Assembly (NCBI GenBank): GCA_030549205.1
Contig: JAUKTV010000001.1
Location: 4,092,001-4,156,000 of the forward strand
DNA length: 64,000 bases
Reading direction: 5' to 3'
From: Apiosordaria backusii
Lineage: Eukaryota > Ascomycota > Sordariomycetes > Sordariales > Lasiosphaeriaceae
This document shows positions 1 through 11,652 of this stretch, piece after piece. Position 1 is the stretch's first letter; every line of letters starts with the position of its first letter. The notes beneath the pieces were generated by a model. That model worked only from the letters and a program-made list of their open reading frames with translations. It made no database searches and was not told the origin of the DNA. Both the position numbers and the translations under genes were made by a program.

Positions 1-3000
1 AGGCCTCCAGACCGGTTGGAAACAAACGACCGACTAGATGCTTGTCTCGTGTGGCCCCGGACACCACTCAGTGGCGGTCGGTTGGGGGTCTGATTAAGGA
101 AATCAAACGAAGGCCGCGCGTAGTCATGAGACGGGCGAGCACTTTCCGACCCAAGAGTTGCCATATCCGGGATGAACGGCGGGAGCGGATCTGCCGATAC
201 AGAATGGCGCAGAGGTTGGTGACCCAAGATATACGAAGACCTCCTAGGTGTCCCCATAGAACGACCAGGCGGCGTCGTCGGCGGCGTCGGGTCTCCGCCA
301 TGGGGCATAAACGTCTCGGCAAAGGCTTCAACAGATGAATTCACCGCAGGCAGAGCACCCGTCATGACGGGATAGTTCTCCGGCAACAAAGTATCATCCA
401 CAATCACAATCGACTTGCTGCCAGTTGTAATCCCCATATCACTCGTCGGCCGCATCTCCCCAAAATCCGGCCCAAAATCAAAGGTAGCATCCATGTGCGC
501 CGCTGAATACTCCAGTAAATTCCCTGGCACCCTCGACCCTGCCGCCGGCGGTGACTGGCACCCTTGATTTTCCGCCTCCGCGGCCGCATCTTCTCGCACG
601 GCCTTCTTGAAGTCCTCTACGATTTCTGCCCCAAGCAAATCAATCCTCACAGGGGGCCGGGCGCCGTTATTCTGGCGAGGCCGCGACTGCGGAACTATCG
701 CAGTCCCAGGAAGCCGATTCGTCGTCGCGCCCCTGGGGCCGATCGGCGATAGGTTGATGTACGTTTGCGTTGGTGACAGCACTTGCCCCCGTGTGCTCAG
801 CGCACGCCGGACACTTCCCAAAAGCTTCTTCATCCCCTGCCCTGACATGGCGGATGCCACCAGCCTACTCTCCTTGGGCAAATCCTCTGGAGCTGGTTGG
901 AACAAAGTTGTCTGTCGCGATCCTGCCCCTGAAGAACCCGGAAGGACCTCGACAAAAGCCTGAGAGGGGGGCATTAGATTCCCACGGACCAAGCTTCCAG
1001 AGTAGGGCAGCGTCAGCAGAAACTCGGCGTTTTTGTAGATGACCTTTTCTGTCATGGTGGCATGGTCACGCAAGGAATCACTAAGACTTGCGTTGCGCTT
1101 GTGGGAGTGGTGAGGACGCACACGCTTGCCGACCAGAGCCCGGGGGGTTGTCGCGATAGGGTCGGAGCTGGCATTGTAGATGGAACTCAGATCAGCAGGA
1201 TGAGCAGCCAGTGGGTATCCAGTGCCTTGGTGAAACCGCATGCTCTTAGTAGGAAGCGAACACGACACCACATCAACACTAGTGATGCTGCTGGGTGAAG
1301 CCTGGTTATTCCTGCCATAGTCGGTGTCGGGTATGGTGGGGTTTTCAGGGGTTGCGGGACGTTCACCCACCACTATCGAGTCGATATGTCCGGCTCTCGA
1401 TACCTCGGCAAGGAAGCTGGTTTGTCCTCGAGGACTCGTCGGGGTGATGAGTCCATCGATTTGTGGTGGTCCAGCATCGATTTTGGCCCAGAATGTTGGA
1501 TCCAGACCAGGATCGCGATGGCCAGCAATGCCGCCAGGTGATATTGGGATATTCAACGGGAGCGAAGCGTCAAATTCTGGACCATCCCAAAACTGCGCAC
1601 ACACTCGTCTCCAACACTTTTTCAATTCGGCCAGAATCTTAAGCGGGACCTTCTTTGCTATCGTGTCTTGTGATATATCGTCGACAAACTCGTTGAGCAA
1701 CTCGCAAAACGTCAGCCGAAGATTGTAGTCGACGACAAAGTCATCGGTGAAATAATTGAGGATCCAGTGCCGTAGAGCAACGAAGGTTCGAACCCTCACC
1801 ACCATGCCTGCCTCATCCCTTCTTCCCAACGCCCATCTAAGGCGTGCGAAGAGCATGCGGAGAAGGTCTGATGGTTCGAGAAAAGATCGATAGGTAAGGA
1901 AGAAATCGGAGAGCAGTTCGTAATCGAGAAAGCTTGGCGATGTTATTTCGGCCACCAAGCGCGGTGGTGTTGCAGCCGTCACGGATCCTGTTGGGGAGTA
2001 TCTCACGATAGCCCGGTCATCGCAGGCCGGCTTGAATGTCAGCGAGTCAAACATGGAGGGCTCTATCACCAGGTGGGTTGAAAGGTATGTCGACCGTAAT
2101 GGGAACGAGGGCGGAACTGAGTTTTCATTCCTGGAGACTGGCTTCACAGGATGGTGCTGTCGTGTTGCATCTGGTGTCTTGGAGGCACTGGAAAGCGCAT
2201 CGATGGGCGTGTAGTTGAAGAAGGAAGCGCGGCTTGATCGGATATCCTCAGTGGGGGCATAGGATGAACCACGGATAAAAGGCGTCCCCCGAATACTGAA
2301 CCGAGGCGTTCCTATCCTCCACGATGGAATCGACACCTCGAGCATTGGCGTCCTGGTCATATCCAAGTCCTCGACTGTTCGTGGCCTCTCATTCTCTCCT
2401 GGTTGGGTAATGACGATCTTGAATCCCCCTGGCTCCGACTCCCTGGCCACGCTCGTTTCCTGCACTGTGGAATCTGACATGGCGCGGCGGTGTCTCTGAC
2501 GTATTTGAACATGCTTCTCTCCCGAATCCTGGCGTGTCAAGCTTGGTGTGGATGGGGCAAGTGGTGGACGAGTTCCTGGCCTGCTCTGTGCGTTGTCGTC
2601 CTGATCCCGACGTCTATCTGGTGGAACAGGCTCGAGTCCGGCGGTGCCAGGTGGTGTCATGGGAAACACAAACGGAGGCTGTGGGTAACGCTGGTTCGCT
2701 GGGCGAACGGTTGGCCTGGGACAATGGTCAATATATCAAGCCCCCTTTGTCGACGAAGGGGGGTGTGCAAGCGAGATGGTTAGGAAGCCCACGGTGTGGA
2801 GCAACATAACCCGGTCATGTTCGCTTACCTCAAATAAATGCGGCCGTTGTTCCCGACGTTCGCGACAGCAAAATTCCGACCTTCGCGGCCGGCCGAGCCC
2901 CCGTCCGGCACAATGTCCCACTTTTCGTCGTCCACACTGCCCTTCTTTGCTCTCCGGCCCCCCAAATTCTCCTCCTGTGATCTCCGCTCCGTCACCGGTA

Positions 3001-3247
3001 GCAGCGGTTTCGAATGCGCAGCTGACGACGATGCCCATAGCTTTGTCCTTGCCAATCCGATTGCTGTTGCGGCGGCGCCCCGGCCTCCCGTCTTTGGTCT
3101 CTCGCCATCCTTCCTGAGCCTTGGCGGCGTCTTCCGGAACCGGCCATCTCGAGGTGCTGTTTTTGGTGATTGTGGTGATTGGGGTATTGGTATTAATCGC
3201 GTCGTCGGGCCAGTCGCTTGAGGAGCCGACGACTGCTCGGCCTCCAT
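1..3247 (-). CDS. LTE1: LTE1-type Ras-GEF-like mitotic exit protein, 5' part
   Basis: Two exons are visible, 3247..2829 and 2715..1, joined across a 113-bp GTAAGC...CAG intron in phase 2; the frame stays open to the left edge, giving about 1044 residues without a stop. The start MEAEQSS lies 5' of a conserved-looking block (DEKWDIVPDGGSAGREGR, then NVGNNGRIYLR). Around residues 400-520 is a RasGEF N-domain-like stretch (FLDYELLSDFFLTYRSFLEP, then RTFVALRHWILNYF), followed by a long Ser/Pro-rich linker containing KKLLGSVRRALSTRGQ. This arrangement is that of filamentous-fungal Lte1, which promotes mitotic exit upstream of Tem1 at the bud or septum. The catalytic RasGEF domain must lie beyond the window. 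The family call rests on recognition of these blocks; the exon join is read directly from the sequence. Confidence 0.85.
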
Positions 3248-6200
3248 TGCGGGGGAACCAGCTCCTATTGTGCAGAGCGCTGAATGCTGCCGCTGCTGCT
3301 GCTGCTCCTGGTCGCGTCGACGTCTGTGATGTAAGACATGGATGAGTCAAATGGACTTGCAGATTCAAGCCGGGCTGCCAGGTAACTTTGTTTTGCAAGG
3401 GAAGGAGTCGATGCGACCGAGTGCGAGTCCAGTGCGATCTGGGCCCCGTTCACACAGGCCAGGAAGGACAGAGTGACGGTGGACGGATGAAATGGTCGGA
3501 TGAAATGGTCGAGCAAACGAGCACTCGCGAAACAACGACACAGGAGGAGAGTCACGTACGTATATTGCACGACGCCATAAAGGTCGGACGGGTGATACAA
3601 ACACGCAGCTGCGTTTCTTCAAGCGGATTCTAACAAATCAACAAGACACCGTCGAGGCAGGACTTGAGGCAAAAGACGAAGACGACAACGACAGTGAACA
3701 AGGCAATGGGAAAATACCAAAAGGATCAATGCCACCTCGGTGCAGTGCGGCAGCCACAAGGCGGGAGCCAGCCAACCGGTGAACCGCCAGAACCGTGAGT
3801 GAGCTCAGCACGGATAAGGTCCGTGTGGGAAATTTGCCTGTGGGACCGGCTGCATGGGATGAAAGATGCGAACCGGGGCAGCCAATTTCATCACTCGCCA
3901 TTCCCGAGTCTACTGAAACAGTGAAATCACTCATTGCCGTCTGCTTTCTCTCTTGCTTCTGTTGACTACACAGTAAAGAGTGACAGCACAATCCTATCTG
4001 CTGCCTCCGCCGTAGCTGTAGTAATCGACAAATCCTCAGATGGGGCCCGAGTTGCGTTTGCTCGTCGCTGTGGAAGGGGATTGGTGCATCACGACGCCAC
4101 TACCGCGAAAAGTACCGCGCGCACGGTGCGACCCAGGTCTAGCGTGCCGATGCGGGATGAGCAAGGTTTCCCTCGATCCAATCCGGGATCACACGTGTCG
4201 CCCAGACCACCCTCCCTTCATCAGACAGATATCTTGTCTTCGAGATGTCTTCTTGACCTTTCTGTCCTCCTGTTTTATTCCCTCTTACTATTCCTCCAGT
4301 TGGTCCCATCACCGCACCTGTATCATCCTCTTCAACAGTGACACCGAAACCCCATGATTCGCAGTTTTCCTGGCACTGCGTCATGCATGTCGGCGGCTGG
4401 GAACCGAGAGACCTCGACCATGATTGTGGGGACGCGTGGGTCCTCCAGCATCACCAGCAAACACTGTCCAACCACACCCTGTCCCCCGGTACGGTCCACT
4501 CACCGGGGACCAGCTTCCGGCCATTTTTCAGGGTCGTCGTCCTCATTTCCCAAAGGCTCGGGATGGATTCAAAAAAAGTAAAAAACCAAAACAAAAAAAA
4601 CCGATCATTTGTTCTGGAATGCCCGACGGCTGGAAATCAACAGTGGATTTCAAATGAGATGAGACTCGTGAAAATATCGAAAGGAAATCGGGTCATGAGG
4701 TCCTTCGATATCCGTAATGATAAAGTAATGATAAACGGCGCCGTGTCCGGTTGACCAGCGGCCCCGTTCCAAATGTTCTAGCTTGAACGGCCGCTCCGCC
4801 CAGAGAGCCCTTCCAGAAGGCCCGAGTCAACTCAATTCCCAAATTCTCCACAGAAGCTCAATCTTTATGCATCATGGCCTCCTTTTCTGGCCGGTCTGTC
4901 TACTGTGGTATGTGTCGGGGTTTTTTCTTATCAGGTGATATCATCAGCTAACCCTGAAGTTTGGGTTTGCTACCCCTCTTTCATGCTCTTCCCCGCAGGT
5001 TCTTCTTGCACATGATTTCCAACTGATGATATTTTTTTAGTTTGGTTTTAGGGGTCTCCTCTCCTCTCGTGGGGAAGAAAATGGGGGGAGATCCATTACC
5101 CACGTGTGTTTGCCTCGGGCCATATCTCTCATCTCATCCCATCACACTGCTGCTGCTGCTGCTCCTCAAGACCAATCACAGTTTCATGGAGCGAGAAAAT
5201 CGAGATGGCTGCAGGAGTGGACCAGGGTTGCTGGAAATGAGGCACACAAAATGAACCCTCATGAAATGCGAGGCTGAGCTCAAGTCCTGTCAACACCTGG
5301 CACCCCACAAACTGATGGATCATTTTTATCAAATCCCATCACTCCGGTTCCGAACGGCGGCACGGCGGTCACTGCGGCGTGGCGTCTGCGTTTGTTTGGG
5401 AATCCAATTCTCGCCCCATCGGCCATTTTTTCCCTCAGCACGTGGTGGTCAAACACACTCGGGACAATATCGTCGTCGATCCCATCATCGCGATCTCAGC
5501 ACCCGTCAGACGGGGCAAAAGTTGACCCCCACTTATCCGTACCTTCACCCGCTTCATCCCATCTTCCCGCACTCGCTTGAGTGAGCCGTGCATACATACC
5601 TGCATGCAGCTCGCTCTGCCTCATAAAACTTCGGTTCGGTTGTTTGTGCCAGGAACAGCACTTCCTCTCTCACCTACCAACCAACCCAAATGTTGCAATT
5701 CCCAGGAACTGTTGCTGCTTGCCAAGAGTAAGACGCGGCAGAGAATCTCCCAAAATGAAAGCTCAACTGTCCCAATGACGATGGTGTGTGTGGAACAGCA
5801 AGAAGCTGACCAGGGTGTTTGACATGCGGGAGACATGCGGGAGACGATGCAAGCGGTTGACATTGGCCCTCCCTGTTGTTTGTCTCAACTGATACAGAAA
5901 AAAGAAAACTAAGGCAAAAACCATAACGCCAGAAATGTCAAACACACCTTGATGGCCACCTCGGCAGATTTCTTACTCGTTCATTTCTCTTCATTTAGTG
6001 GAGCAGATCAAGCAAAGAGAACTCGTGATGTCTGTTGAATGAATGAGTGATGTTATCCCCGCCAAGCCATCCCACCCCAGCAGTCGATCTCCATTCTCCA
6101 TTCTGTGAGATCCCACTGCAGACTGATTGGAGTCCTAAATATTTATTTCCTCTTCCTTGAGCGAGAGAGCAGCTCGCAAGAAAAGAGATCCTCTAATGGC

Positions 6201-7021
6201 TCGAGGTTCGCAGGGTGAATTTTGTTTGAGATCGAGATTCCAAGATTTTTGAGCGAAAACAACACCATCCTGCCTAATCTGTTTGTTTGTTTGTTTGTAC
6301 ATATACGTGAAAATGCAAGCCTCCGTTTCTGTCAAAGCAGAAGAAAATTTCAGTTATTGACAGGCTATCCGTATGGCTGAAATCTAAGAAAATCTAGGTA
6401 TCTACAACATCGGAGAGTGAGCTCCGTGTTTGAAGCCTTGCACAACTACCGGTAATGAATGCGCTCTCCCGGGATCATGAGACTGTCAAAAACCTGGTCA
6501 GTCGTGTCAGTTTACGGGGTTCGGGATCGTGGCTGGTCCCCACGCCAATCTCAACTTTCGAACCCCTTTTCATGATGCTGCCGAGGGGACTGGCAAGTCA
6601 AGCATTCAAAAACAGAAACACACTCATTCACAGACATCACACATCATTGCTACCACAGAAAGCAGGGCAGGTTCAGCTCCCATTAGCTAGAAAGTCTAAA
6701 CATTCCCCCCATCTAGACCAGAACCCCTTTTCAAAAGACAACCGTACCAAGGCGAGGCGAGGTAACGATCAAGTCCACCTCTTCTTGACCCCACAGGGCA
6801 TTCCCCCTCTCCAGCGGCAGCAACAAAGACAGCCACCAAAGAGGATATCTTTCCCTCATTAGTGCAGGTCAATTTTACCTGCGCCAAGGACACAATGGTT
6901 GCAAAACGAAGAGAGAGCCAGCCTGGAGAAAGGAGAAAGAGAGGTGTTGACAAGTAGTCAAGCCAGAGCCCATATCACCGATACGCCTGACCCCGAATTG
7001 CTTTTTATTTTCTCAACGCGT
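3248..7021. other. Long gap upstream of the LTE1 gene, no gene seen
   Basis: About 3.8 kb separates the LTE1 start from the uS2 stop. Open frames here are short and overlap on both strands without the codon pattern of the neighbouring genes. A CTG-repeat run lies near 3286-3310 just upstream of the LTE1 start, another GCTGCTGCTGCTGCTCCT run near 5149-5166, and a GTTTGTTTGTTTGT run near 6281-6298. It probably holds the LTE1 promoter and long 5' leader, and the uS2 3' UTR at its right end. Confidence 0.5.
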
Positions 7022-8173
7022 CTACCACGAGGACTCCTTGGCGGGCTCAGCAGCCCAGTCGGCAGCAGGGGCGCCAGTGCCAGTCTCCCACTGACCAGCC
7101 TGAGCCTCGCTCCACTCACCGGTAGCACCGGCGGCGGGGAAGGCAGAGGGAGCAGCAGCCTCCCAGTCACCAGCGGCAGCGGGGAAGCCGGACTCGATGG
7201 CGACAACGCCCTCCTCCTCAACACCGGGGAGCTTCTCCTCCTCAACCTTCTCCTCAGCCTCAGCCTCGGGGTCGCGGTCTGTGTCGTTAGGTTAGTTCGA
7301 GTCCTCCCGTGAGCCAGAAGAATAGGGGTATACATACAGAAGTAGAGATCGACCATGACGTCCCAGGGGGCCTCACGGTTGTAGATGGTGCCGCGGAGGC
7401 GGAGGACCTCACGGGCAAGCATCCACCAAACGAGACCGATGGAGTGGCGACCCTTGTTGTTGGTGGGGATGGCAACATCGACGTACTCGGTGGGAGAGTC
7501 GGTGTCGCAGAGGGCAATGACGGGGATGTTGACGTACGAAGCCTCCTTGATGGCCTGGGCATCAGTGCGGGGATCGGTGACAACGATCAGGCGGGGCTCC
7601 TTGAACGACCGGGTGATGTAGTTGGTGAAGGAACCGGGGGTGAAGCGACCAGCGATGGCCTGAGCGCCAGTGTGGGCGGCGAACTTGAGGACGGCACGCT
7701 GACCGTAGGGACGGGCAGAGATGACGCAAACATCGCTCGGGTTGTCGATGGCGGCGATGATGCGGGCAGCGAGAACGATCTTCTCCCTGGAAAAGTGTTA
7801 ATTCCCGTCTCTTTCGTAATTTCTCGGTGTTTGGCCGTTTTCGCGAAGAGCTTCGCCGAGCCGAGTTTCCTCCACATACCAGGTCTTGCCGATGTTGATG
7901 ATGTTCACACCGTCGGCGCGAGTCTTCCAGAGGTAGGCTACAAGCAGAAACCTGTCAGATAACCCATTCTTCGTTCGTTAATCGATCGTGAGGGAGTATT
8001 TACGCTGCGCATGGACACCCAAGCTGTAGGACACATGTTAGCGAAGATCTTCGACATCTCTCGAGATTCGGGAAACCGTACTTCTTGGAGCCGATGTGGC
8101 ACTGGGCAGCGAGGAGCTGCTCAATGTCCTGGCTGGTGGCATTGAAGATGGAGGGGAGGTTAGCGGGAGCCAT
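7022..8173 (-). CDS. rps0: 40S ribosomal protein uS2 (S0)
   Basis: Five exons, 8173..8082, 8023..8004, 7937..7880, 7786..7338 and 7278..7022, encode 291 residues; intron phases all add up (introns 58, 66, 93 and 59 bp). The protein starts MAPANLPSIFNATSQDIEQL and continues GVNIINIGKTWEKIVLAAR and LIIVTDPRTDAQAIKEASY, the uS2/RPSA core of the small subunit head-body junction, needed for 18S 3' processing. The C-terminal tail is acidic and then rich in W-E/A-P segments (GEWSEAQAGQWETG), as in fungal S0. Exon 2 is only 20 nt. The gene is divergent from mitochondrial uS15m. Several open frames on the opposite strand over exon 4 are shadows. Confidence 0.97.
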
Positions 8174-8632
8174 TTTGACGGTGCTTTCTCGCGGCAGGAC
8201 GTGTCGACGGGAGAAAGAGGTCGAGGCTATTGGCGTTGAGTGGGATATATTTTTTCGGGACTCCGCGACGCTGCAAGGCGGAGCTCTGAGAATTTGGCAC
8301 ACACAATTGATTTTGTGTGGGGTGCCCCGCCAGGGTTGTGTGGTTGGCAAGCCGGGGGTGTAGCTGATTCTGCCGGTCCGAGTGCCAGCTGCTGGGTCCT
8401 GAAGCTCAGACCGCCTTTGCTGGCAGAATTGAGTCCCGGAATTTTGAGGCGCCGTCTTGCCGAGCTTAGTGGAAAGGTGAGCAGCCGCTAGTCCAACTAG
8501 AGACTAGTGCAGACGGCCCCAAAATCTGGGAGATGCAATCGAGCCGTGAGAAAGTTGAGAGCAGTGAGCCGACGTAGCGATTGAAGGTCCGGAGAGCGCT
8601 GGGAGACCACCCTCAACGCCAACCAATTCACA
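8174..8632. promoter_or_regulatory. Divergent promoter, uS2 / mitochondrial uS15m
   Basis: The 459 bp between the two divergent start codons must contain both promoters and 5' leaders. No convincing TATA box is seen. The pairing links a cytosolic and a mitochondrial ribosomal protein to one intergenic region. Confidence 0.7.
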
Positions 8633-9691
8633 ATGCCTCCCAGGTTACCCATCCCCCAGGGGCTGCGAACTCTTTCGCGTAAGCCATACACCAACCGCCG
8701 TCTTTGTTGAACCAGATATAGAGCCATGCGCAACTAACACAACCCCCCAGTATGCCTCCGCCCGACCCCCCCCTCGACGACAACCCCAGCGCTGTCCCAC
8801 CTCCCCCTCATCCAGACAGCCAACGTCTCCCAGAAAACCAAAGTCAAGCGCAAGGAAAACAAGCGTCGAATGAAGCAAGACCCCTACGGCTGGGCCCAAA
8901 CCCAACAGCGCAAAAACGCCAACCTCCGCCGCCGCGCCGAGCTCGAAGCCGAGCGTAAAGAAGCCTGGGGCTCCCCCATCCACGGCGTCACCACCCCCTT
9001 CGTCGAGTCCTTCGACTCGGGCGGCCAAGCCCCCCTCTCCACCCCCCCCGTAGACGGCGACGGCAACCCCCTCTCCCCCCCTCACGAGCTCCCCACCTCC
9101 CAGCACATCGCCAACTACCTCCTCTCCAAAAAAGAAATCAGCCAAGCCATCAAGCAATCCAAGCACCTCACCTCACCCATCGAGGACGACCTCGGCGTCG
9201 CTGACCGGGGCACCTCGAAGTCCGCCCTCAAGAAGCACGAGGAGAACGCCAAGAACGCCCGCATCGCCCTCCAGCGCATCACCGACCTCAACAACGGCTC
9301 CGCCAAGGACAAGAAGCACGCCAACAAGCGCCGCTGCATCGAGACCTTCGGCCGTCACGTCACCGACGTCGTGCTCCCCCACGCCGCCCCTCACCCCTCC
9401 ATCGGCGACCCGCAAGAGCCCAAGCCCGTCCGCGCCGGCCCCGACACGGGAAGCAGTGAGGTCCAGATCGCCATCCTGACCGCCAAGATCAGAGCCGTCG
9501 CTCTCGCGCTCGAGGGGCACAAGGGCTACAAGGACAAGAACAACAAGAGGAGCTTGAGGCTGCTCCTCCACAAGAGGCAACGGTTGCTCAAGTACATGGA
9601 GAAGAAGGAGAGGGGGAGCGAGCGGTGGCAGTTTATGCTCAAGACGCTGGGCATCACGCCAGCGTGCTGGAAGAACCAGATCGAGGTGTAA
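8633..9691 (+). CDS. Mitochondrial small-subunit ribosomal protein uS15m
   Basis: Exons 8633..8678 and 8751..9691 (intron 72 bp, GTAAGC...CAG, phase 1) encode 328 residues starting MPPRLPIPQGLRTLSLCLRP, an Arg-rich mitochondrial presequence-like N-terminus. The central part is fungal-specific and charged. The last ~100 residues carry the S15 signature: DTGSSEVQIAILTAKI, then DKNNKRSLRLLLHKRQRLLK and RGSERWQ, which bind the 12S-type rRNA three-way junction. The first in-frame ATG of exon 2 (8870) would lose the presequence, so the spliced start is preferred. This corresponds to yeast Mrps28. Downstream the gene converges on V-ATPase subunit d. Confidence 0.93.
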
Positions 9692-10014
9692 TGAGCCAAA
9701 AATTGAATTATACCCCTTGGGAAAAAATATGTATAAAAAAGACACCAAGATGTATAACGTCCTCTATGTACAATAAACAATACCGACCAAAAAGAGACAA
9801 AGACAGGAGAGCCCGCCACTGTGAGGAACAAATGTTCTTCCGTGTTGTAAAGATTCCACGTCGCCAATACGCCTGCCTAGGGTGCTACGAGTACAAAAAC
9901 CAAACAAAGTCAAAACGCATGCTTCTGAGGAGGACCCATTAGTACTACAGAGCTTCATCAAGCTCGTCCAGACAATGATAAAAAGGAACCAAACCACTCT
10001 GCCCAGAAACCAAC
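9692..10014. other. Convergent 3' region, uS15m / V-ATPase d
   Basis: This 323-bp stretch holds the two facing 3' UTRs. It contains A-rich runs (near 9725-9740 and 9785-9810) that could serve 3' end formation. No gene is seen. Confidence 0.6.
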
Positions 10015-11228
10015 TCAGAACACACTGATATAATTACCAATGCGCTCCTTTTGGTTCTGAGCTATGCACTCCGATATCCACTGGATATTGCGGATCTCCT
10101 GTTCACCAAATGTCAGTATCACACCATCCAGACTCTCCGTTCAAGAAAAAAAACTTACCTGCTCCTTCAACTTGACAAACGCATAAATAATACTCGCTCC
10201 AAACTGCCTCGTAAACGCCGCCTTGCAAATTTCCATCTCCTTTTGATAAAACATGTCCTCTAAGCTCTTCCCCTCAGCTCCCGAACCACCCCCCATATTC
10301 CCCGGTCCCCCTGGCCCTCCTCCCAGACCCGCCGCCTCAAAAAACGACTTGTAATCCGTCACCCCCTCCACAGCCAGTCTCACCCCCTCAAAGTCCTCCG
10401 CCCGCGAAAGCATCAGCGTCCCCTCGGGGTAGAGCCTCCCAAAAGCAGGATACAACTTGTTACGGTCCTGCTTTGACAGCTCCGTCCCAAACGAGTTGAG
10501 CGTGATATTGATCGCCCTCCTGTCCGCCTCAAACTCGAGAAGCTCCGACATGACTTCACTGGTGGGAGTCCCGGCCATGTCGGGGTGGGTATTGACAAAG
10601 TTGTAAAAGTCCTCGAGGTAGTTCTTGTAGAGGGTGTTGCGGACGATTTCAATGTTGAGCTCGTCCAGGTCTTGATGGGAGAGACTGCCCTTGAAATAAG
10701 GGCCGAGAGGGGTTTCAATCAAGACGGAATTGTAGAGCTCCTCGATGTTGCTTGCTACGCACAAGACGGGCATGGTCTCGAACCAACCGAGGGGGTGGCA
10801 CCGGTCGAGAAGCTCGCGGGTGTCGCGCTCGTGGAGGGTGCCTGTGATGAGCAGGGCGACGTTGTCGATCATGTACCCGTAGGTGATGTAGTCCATGAAT
10901 TTGGCGAGGGACCCCACGGCGTTCGCGCGGACGTAGCGGAACTCGGAGACGAGCTTGTCGGTTGTCTTTGCGGCGAGACTGGAGGTGGATGTGTTGGGGG
11001 GGAGGGTGGACAGGAAGTCGCCGTAGGCGGGGCCGAGTTGGAGTTTGAGGTCGTCGATGGTTTCGCATTGGGTCATGTTGGTGTAGTTTGTGCTGGTGAG
11101 GAGGCCGTTGCGGTAGCCGCGGATGATGCCTTCGAGGTAGCTATGGGGACCCTTGGGGTAAGTGAGTGCATCATGCAGATGGGAGGTGTGACATACCCAT
11201 TGTTTACGTTGAAGAAGAGGCCCTCCAT
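10015..11228 (-). CDS. vma6: V-type proton ATPase subunit d
   Basis: Exons 11228..11197, 11140..10159 and 10098..10015 encode 365 residues, the usual length of subunit d. The N-terminus MEGLFFNVNNGYLEGIIRGY and the blocks FMDYITYGYMIDNVALLITG and RCHPLGWFETMPVLCVA are diagnostic. Subunit d (yeast Vma6) sits on the cytosolic face of the c-ring and couples the central rotor to V0 in vacuolar and endosomal membranes. A short Gly-rich insert (GLGGGPGGPGNMGGGSG) sits about 75 residues before the end. The last exon (28 codons including the stop) ends ISECIAQNQKERIGNYISVF, the conserved C-terminus, which confirms the final splice. Divergent from Nop58. Confidence 0.97.
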
Positions 11229-11652
11229 GTTGGGTGGTTTGTGCTGAGCTGTTGCCTGAAGCTTGGAGGTTGACTGACTTCGACAGAGGCTTTCTCGAGT
11301 GTTGTTGGAAAGCTTGAGGCGCGGCTCAAGGCGGCGTTGTGATGGAACTTGGCTGTCTTGGTTCTTGGTTGGTCTCAGGTGGACCGTGCAGCAACGAGAG
11401 ACGACGCAGCCATCAACTCTCAGCTCTTGGCTTGAAGTCTAAAAAGTACTAAGGTACAACGCACGGGCCCACAGTGCCCCCACCTGCGAACTCCAACTGG
11501 TGGTAAAAAAAATTGATCTCTTGCTCTTGACTTTTTTTTTGCTGCTTGAAGGTTCTGGTGAACAGAAAGAACGGCACCCATCGACAGCTGTTTCCCACCA
11601 CTTCCCACGACAACTGCAGGAGCACAACGGCTCAACACCGCACTTTGTCGCC
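11229..11652. promoter_or_regulatory. Divergent promoter, V-ATPase d / Nop58
   Basis: A 424-bp divergent intergenic region. It contains T-rich tracts close to the Nop58 side (11520-11542), of the kind found at fungal ribosome-biogenesis promoters. No clear TATA box is visible. Confidence 0.6.

Noticed and set aside
1136..1160. An apparent frameshift in the LTE1 gene at a homopolymer (six G on the plus strand).
   Set aside because: Recounting the run showed six bases, which keeps the frame (TTP then RALVGKRVRP). The gene is intact through this point.
2736..3398. A 220-codon minus-strand frame starting upstream of the LTE1 start.
   Set aside because: It overlaps LTE1 exon 1 in another frame; the LTE1 frame has the conserved blocks and a proper splice.
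7309..7962. A plus-strand frame of 217 codons over uS2.
   Set aside because: It is the antisense shadow of uS2 exon 4 with its GC-rich third positions, and it crosses the introns.
9173..9748. A minus-strand frame of 191 codons opposite uS15m.
   Set aside because: It has a Leu/Val/Gly composition typical of antisense to a GC-biased gene. uS15m is the real gene.
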